From positions 1-38,143 of the forward strand of contig CAZCZZ010000038.1 of the NCBI GenBank assembly GCA_964503335.1: 38,143 nt of DNA, read 5' to 3'. Source of the DNA: CAZCZZ01 sp964503335. Lineage in GTDB: Bacteria; Verrucomicrobiota; Kiritimatiellia; CAIVKH01. Below are positions 36,454 to 38,143 of this stretch, piece by piece. Under the pieces are notes generated by a model, which saw nothing but the letters and a program-made list of their open reading frames with translations, was not told the DNA's origin and did not search any database. The translations under genes were made by a program, and so were the position numbers. Positions within the stretch are counted from its first letter, which is position 1. Each line of letters starts with the position of its first letter.

Positions 36454-36879
36454 TCAGCCCTTGATCACGTCCACGCGTACGAGGTCCTTCTCATACGCTT
36501 CCTGGCTCCGGATGTTCCGCGAAAGCGTGAGGAACACCGTGTCTTTCACGAAGAGCATCGCATGTTCCACCATGGGGGGCGTGAAGAACAATTCGCCCGC
36601 GTTGACGCGGACTTTGCGCGGCTTGCGCTTGCTACCGACGGGACGCTCGAAGTAGTCGATGGCGCCTGTGATCACGTAGCAGTAATGCCAATCGGTCTTG
36701 TGATAGTGGTTGGCGCGGACCGTTCCCTTGCGGGACGAGATCATGAGGGCGCTCTTCATGTCGACGTCCACCAGCGGCTGAATGATGCCGCGCGCGTCCA
36801 CGAACGGCTTCTCCATCTTGATGATCGTCTTCTTCGGCCAGGAACGTTTCTCGGCGGCGGTAACAGGTTTGATCTTCAT
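36454..36879 (-). CDS. Cupin-domain protein, polysaccharide-sugar type
   Basis: 141 residues. A cupin barrel with RANHYHKTDWHYCYVITGAIDYF (about 47-69), where the two His and neighbouring residues form the usual metal or substrate pocket, and GELFFTPPMVEHAMLF near 103-118. Similar 'R-NHYHK' cupins occur in capsule sugar enzymes such as the CapF C-terminal domain. It may be an epimerase/ketoisomerase or a non-catalytic partner; this is inference. ATG 36879 starts MKIKPV; the longer frame to 37104 overlaps the divergent glycosyltransferase. It is the first gene of the five-gene operon. Confidence 0.82.
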   Translation of the reverse strand: MKIKPVTAAEKRSWPKKTIIKMEKPFVDARGIIQPLVDVDMKSALMISSRKGTVRANHYHKTDWHYCYVITGAIDYFERPVGSKRKPRKVRVNAGELFFTPPMVEHAMLFVKDTVFLTLSRNIRSQEAYEKDLVRVDVIKG

Positions 36880-37015
36880 GGTTGGTAGGGTCTCTTCAGC
36901 CTTTTTTGGCCGTGGGTGGCTGACACTGTCATCGCTACAGGCATGGGCGATCAAGCAGAAAGCACGCGAGAAAGTGCTTGTTCCATGCGGTGCGACACTG
37001 TTTCCTTGCCGCCCT

Positions 37016-38053
37016 ATGCAGTCCGATGCCATCAAGCTTTCGGTCGTCATTCCCACCATGGGCCGGCCGATCCTGCGCAAGACACTCGATTCGCTTTTGT
37101 CCACGGAGGGCCACGAATCGATCGAGGTGTTTGTGGTGGGGCCCGTGCCTGAGGGGCCGACGCTGGAGCTGGTGCGCGGCCTCGTGGCCTCGAATCCCCG
37201 CGTCCATCACTTGCCGGTTTCCTTCCCGCGTGGCGACGCGAGCGAGAAGCGCAACGCGGGCTACTACAAGAGCGTCGCCGACATCATTGCCTTCATCGAC
37301 GACGATGTGTATGTGCCGCCGCACTGGACGAACCGCGTGCTGGAGGCCTTCCAGCCGCCCGAGGTGGGCATGGTGAGCGGGCCGTCTCTTGTGCCGACCG
37401 ATATCCCCTTGCTCGCGCGGCTCGCCGGGTTGGCGTTGTCTTCCAAGGCAGCGGGTTATGTGGCGCACCGCTACATCAAGAACAAGGAATCCGTCCAGCG
37501 CGTCAAGTGGTCGCGAACCATCGGCTGCAACATGATCTTCCGTCGCAGCGCGTTTGAGCAGATCAGGAAGTTCGATCCCGACTTCTATCCGGGCGAGGAG
37601 ATGATCGCCGCGCACGGTGTGACAAAGAACGGCCACGCGCTCGTGTTCGATTCGGAAGCGTACGTGTATCACTACCCGAAGCAGACCTTCCGCGGGTTCT
37701 GGCGCCAGATCTTCCGCTACGGCGCGACGCGTATCCGCCTCATTCGCGCGGGGCTCGATGTTGAACTGACACCACTCGTTCCGGCGGCTTGGGTTCTTTC
37801 GCTTGTGGTGCTGGGCATCGGTTCCTTCGCGAGTATGTGGTGCTTCTATCTCCTGTTGCTGGACCTCGCGCTGTATTTCCTCGTCAGTGCGTGGATCGCG
37901 TTCGGTGTCTTTGCCGAAACGAAGAGGGTCGGGGACCTGCTCCTCTTCTTCATCCAGCCTTTCATGCACCTCGCGTACGGCGTCGGAATCTGGGTGGAAG
38001 TGCTTCGTCCGGACAAAGACCTCGGCGACAAGGTGGGCAAGCCGACGACTTGA
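37016..38053 (+). CDS. Family-2 glycosyltransferase, membrane-attached
   Basis: 345 residues. GT-A fold: KLSVVIPTMGRPILRKTLDSLL at the start, the DxD-type metal site in AFIDDDVYVPPHW (about 94-106), and GCNMIFRRSAFEQIRKFDPDFYPGEE as the acceptor-side block. Two or three C-terminal membrane helices follow (about 250-300 and 312-335), so it works at the inner membrane, using NDP-sugar or a polyprenyl acceptor. ATG 37016 gives a normal N terminus; the frame from 36782 runs through the divergent cupin gene. It is divergent from the sugar operon and probably uses its product. The stop TGA (38051-38053) begins the hairpin repeat that follows. Confidence 0.9.
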   Translation: MQSDAIKLSVVIPTMGRPILRKTLDSLLSTEGHESIEVFVVGPVPEGPTLELVRGLVASNPRVHHLPVSFPRGDASEKRNAGYYKSVADIIAFIDDDVYVPPHWTNRVLEAFQPPEVGMVSGPSLVPTDIPLLARLAGLALSSKAAGYVAHRYIKNKESVQRVKWSRTIGCNMIFRRSAFEQIRKFDPDFYPGEEMIAAHGVTKNGHALVFDSEAYVYHYPKQTFRGFWRQIFRYGATRIRLIRAGLDVELTPLVPAAWVLSLVVLGIGSFASMWCFYLLLLDLALYFLVSAWIAFGVFAETKRVGDLLLFFIQPFMHLAYGVGIWVEVLRPDKDLGDKVGKPTT

Positions 38054-38085
38054 CGAGTTGGCGCAATTCTACGCGCCGACTCGAA
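38051..38085 (+). repeat. 35-nt hairpin repeat starting at a stop codon
   Basis: 29 of 35 positions match 5965-5999. The stem GAGTTGGCGC / GCGCCGACTC has one G-T pair. One stem position differs from the other copy as G-C against T-A, a compensatory change. A further hairpin, GAGTGGT / ACCACTC (38117-38123, 38127-38133), follows, and TCTACGC recurs after it at the window edge. Confidence 0.75.
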
Positions 38086-38143
38086 GGCTGTAGATGAGAT
38101 GAGAAGGCCGGCTCCCGAGTGGTAAAACCACTCTACGCACTCA

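Noticed and set aside
36959..36980. Small inverted repeat AAGCAC/GTGCTT in the divergent cupin-glycosyltransferase gap
   Set aside because: Only 6 bp with an 8-nt loop, which is expected by chance. No promoter hexamers of quality are aligned with it.
36782..37015. 78-residue N-terminal extension of the glycosyltransferase
   Set aside because: It lies antisense to the cupin gene, and the family N terminus (KLSVVIPTMGRP) begins right after ATG 37016.
36880..37104. 75-residue extension of the cupin protein
   Set aside because: It overlaps the divergent glycosyltransferase. The extension is low-quality sequence without domain character.
1..38143. tRNA, rRNA or CRISPR array
   Set aside because: I checked all gaps by eye. 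No cloverleaf-like segment, no rRNA-like stretch, and no evenly spaced direct repeats with unique spacers. The repeats seen are palindromic or simple tandem.

Overview
The window is a scaffolded draft contig from a GC-rich Gram-negative bacterium. Lipopolysaccharide-export permease LptF/G, two lipobox lipoproteins, a secreted beta-barrel-like protein and an OppA-type lipoprotein binding protein all imply a diderm envelope. The very large secreted subtilase ends in a calcium-motif/TSP3-like module and a 'YFRVR' terminal strand. The intergenic DNA is full of short palindromes and 7-8 nt tandem repeats. Together these look most like a PVC-type bacterium (Verrucomicrobiota/Kiritimatiellota/Lentisphaerota). 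This placement is an inference without a database search. A 100-N gap (9113-9212) is flanked by an exact 55-nt duplication and is probably an assembly artefact.

Layout. 1-4258 (+): a UvrD/PcrA helicase cut by the window edge, the ComM/YifB AAA+ ATPase, and QueG. 4286-5875 (+): an Imm-5-like protein and a signal-peptide beta-barrel-like protein. 5872-6092: a 221-nt cassette of five hairpins with inverted CTAGCCCG ends. 6143-9031 (-): an M16/PreP-like metallopeptidase. 9374-9964 (+): LexA, with a GAAC-N4-GTTC operator inside its own promoter spacer. 10000-16816 (-): a ~1835-residue S8 protease and BioA. 16897-18957: two PilZ proteins tail to tail, sharing a CTAG stop, and an LptF/G permease. 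19221-30342 (+): gap-pgk-tpiA-secG, then a peptide/oligosaccharide-type ABC importer (two binding proteins, two permeases, no ATPase) and a cytoplasmic GH13 amylase, in one closely spaced nine-gene run. 30326-32186: a lipoprotein, CutA, and a YugP-type zinc peptidase. 32261-36879 (-): a tight five-gene operon (cupin, sugar C-methyltransferase, SDR epimerase/dehydratase, Gfo/Idh oxidoreductase, TIM-barrel protein), divergent from a family-2 glycosyltransferase (37016-38053).

How the parts work together. The 19-30 kb block reads as oligosaccharide uptake, intracellular alpha-glucan hydrolysis and triose glycolysis in one transcription direction. The 32-38 kb block reads as synthesis and transfer of an unusual, probably C-methylated, surface sugar. 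LexA appears to control its own SOS promoter. The most unusual non-coding signal is a set of related hairpin repeats (3151-3199, 5872-6092, 38051-38085). Two of them begin at, or supply, the stop codon of the upstream gene.
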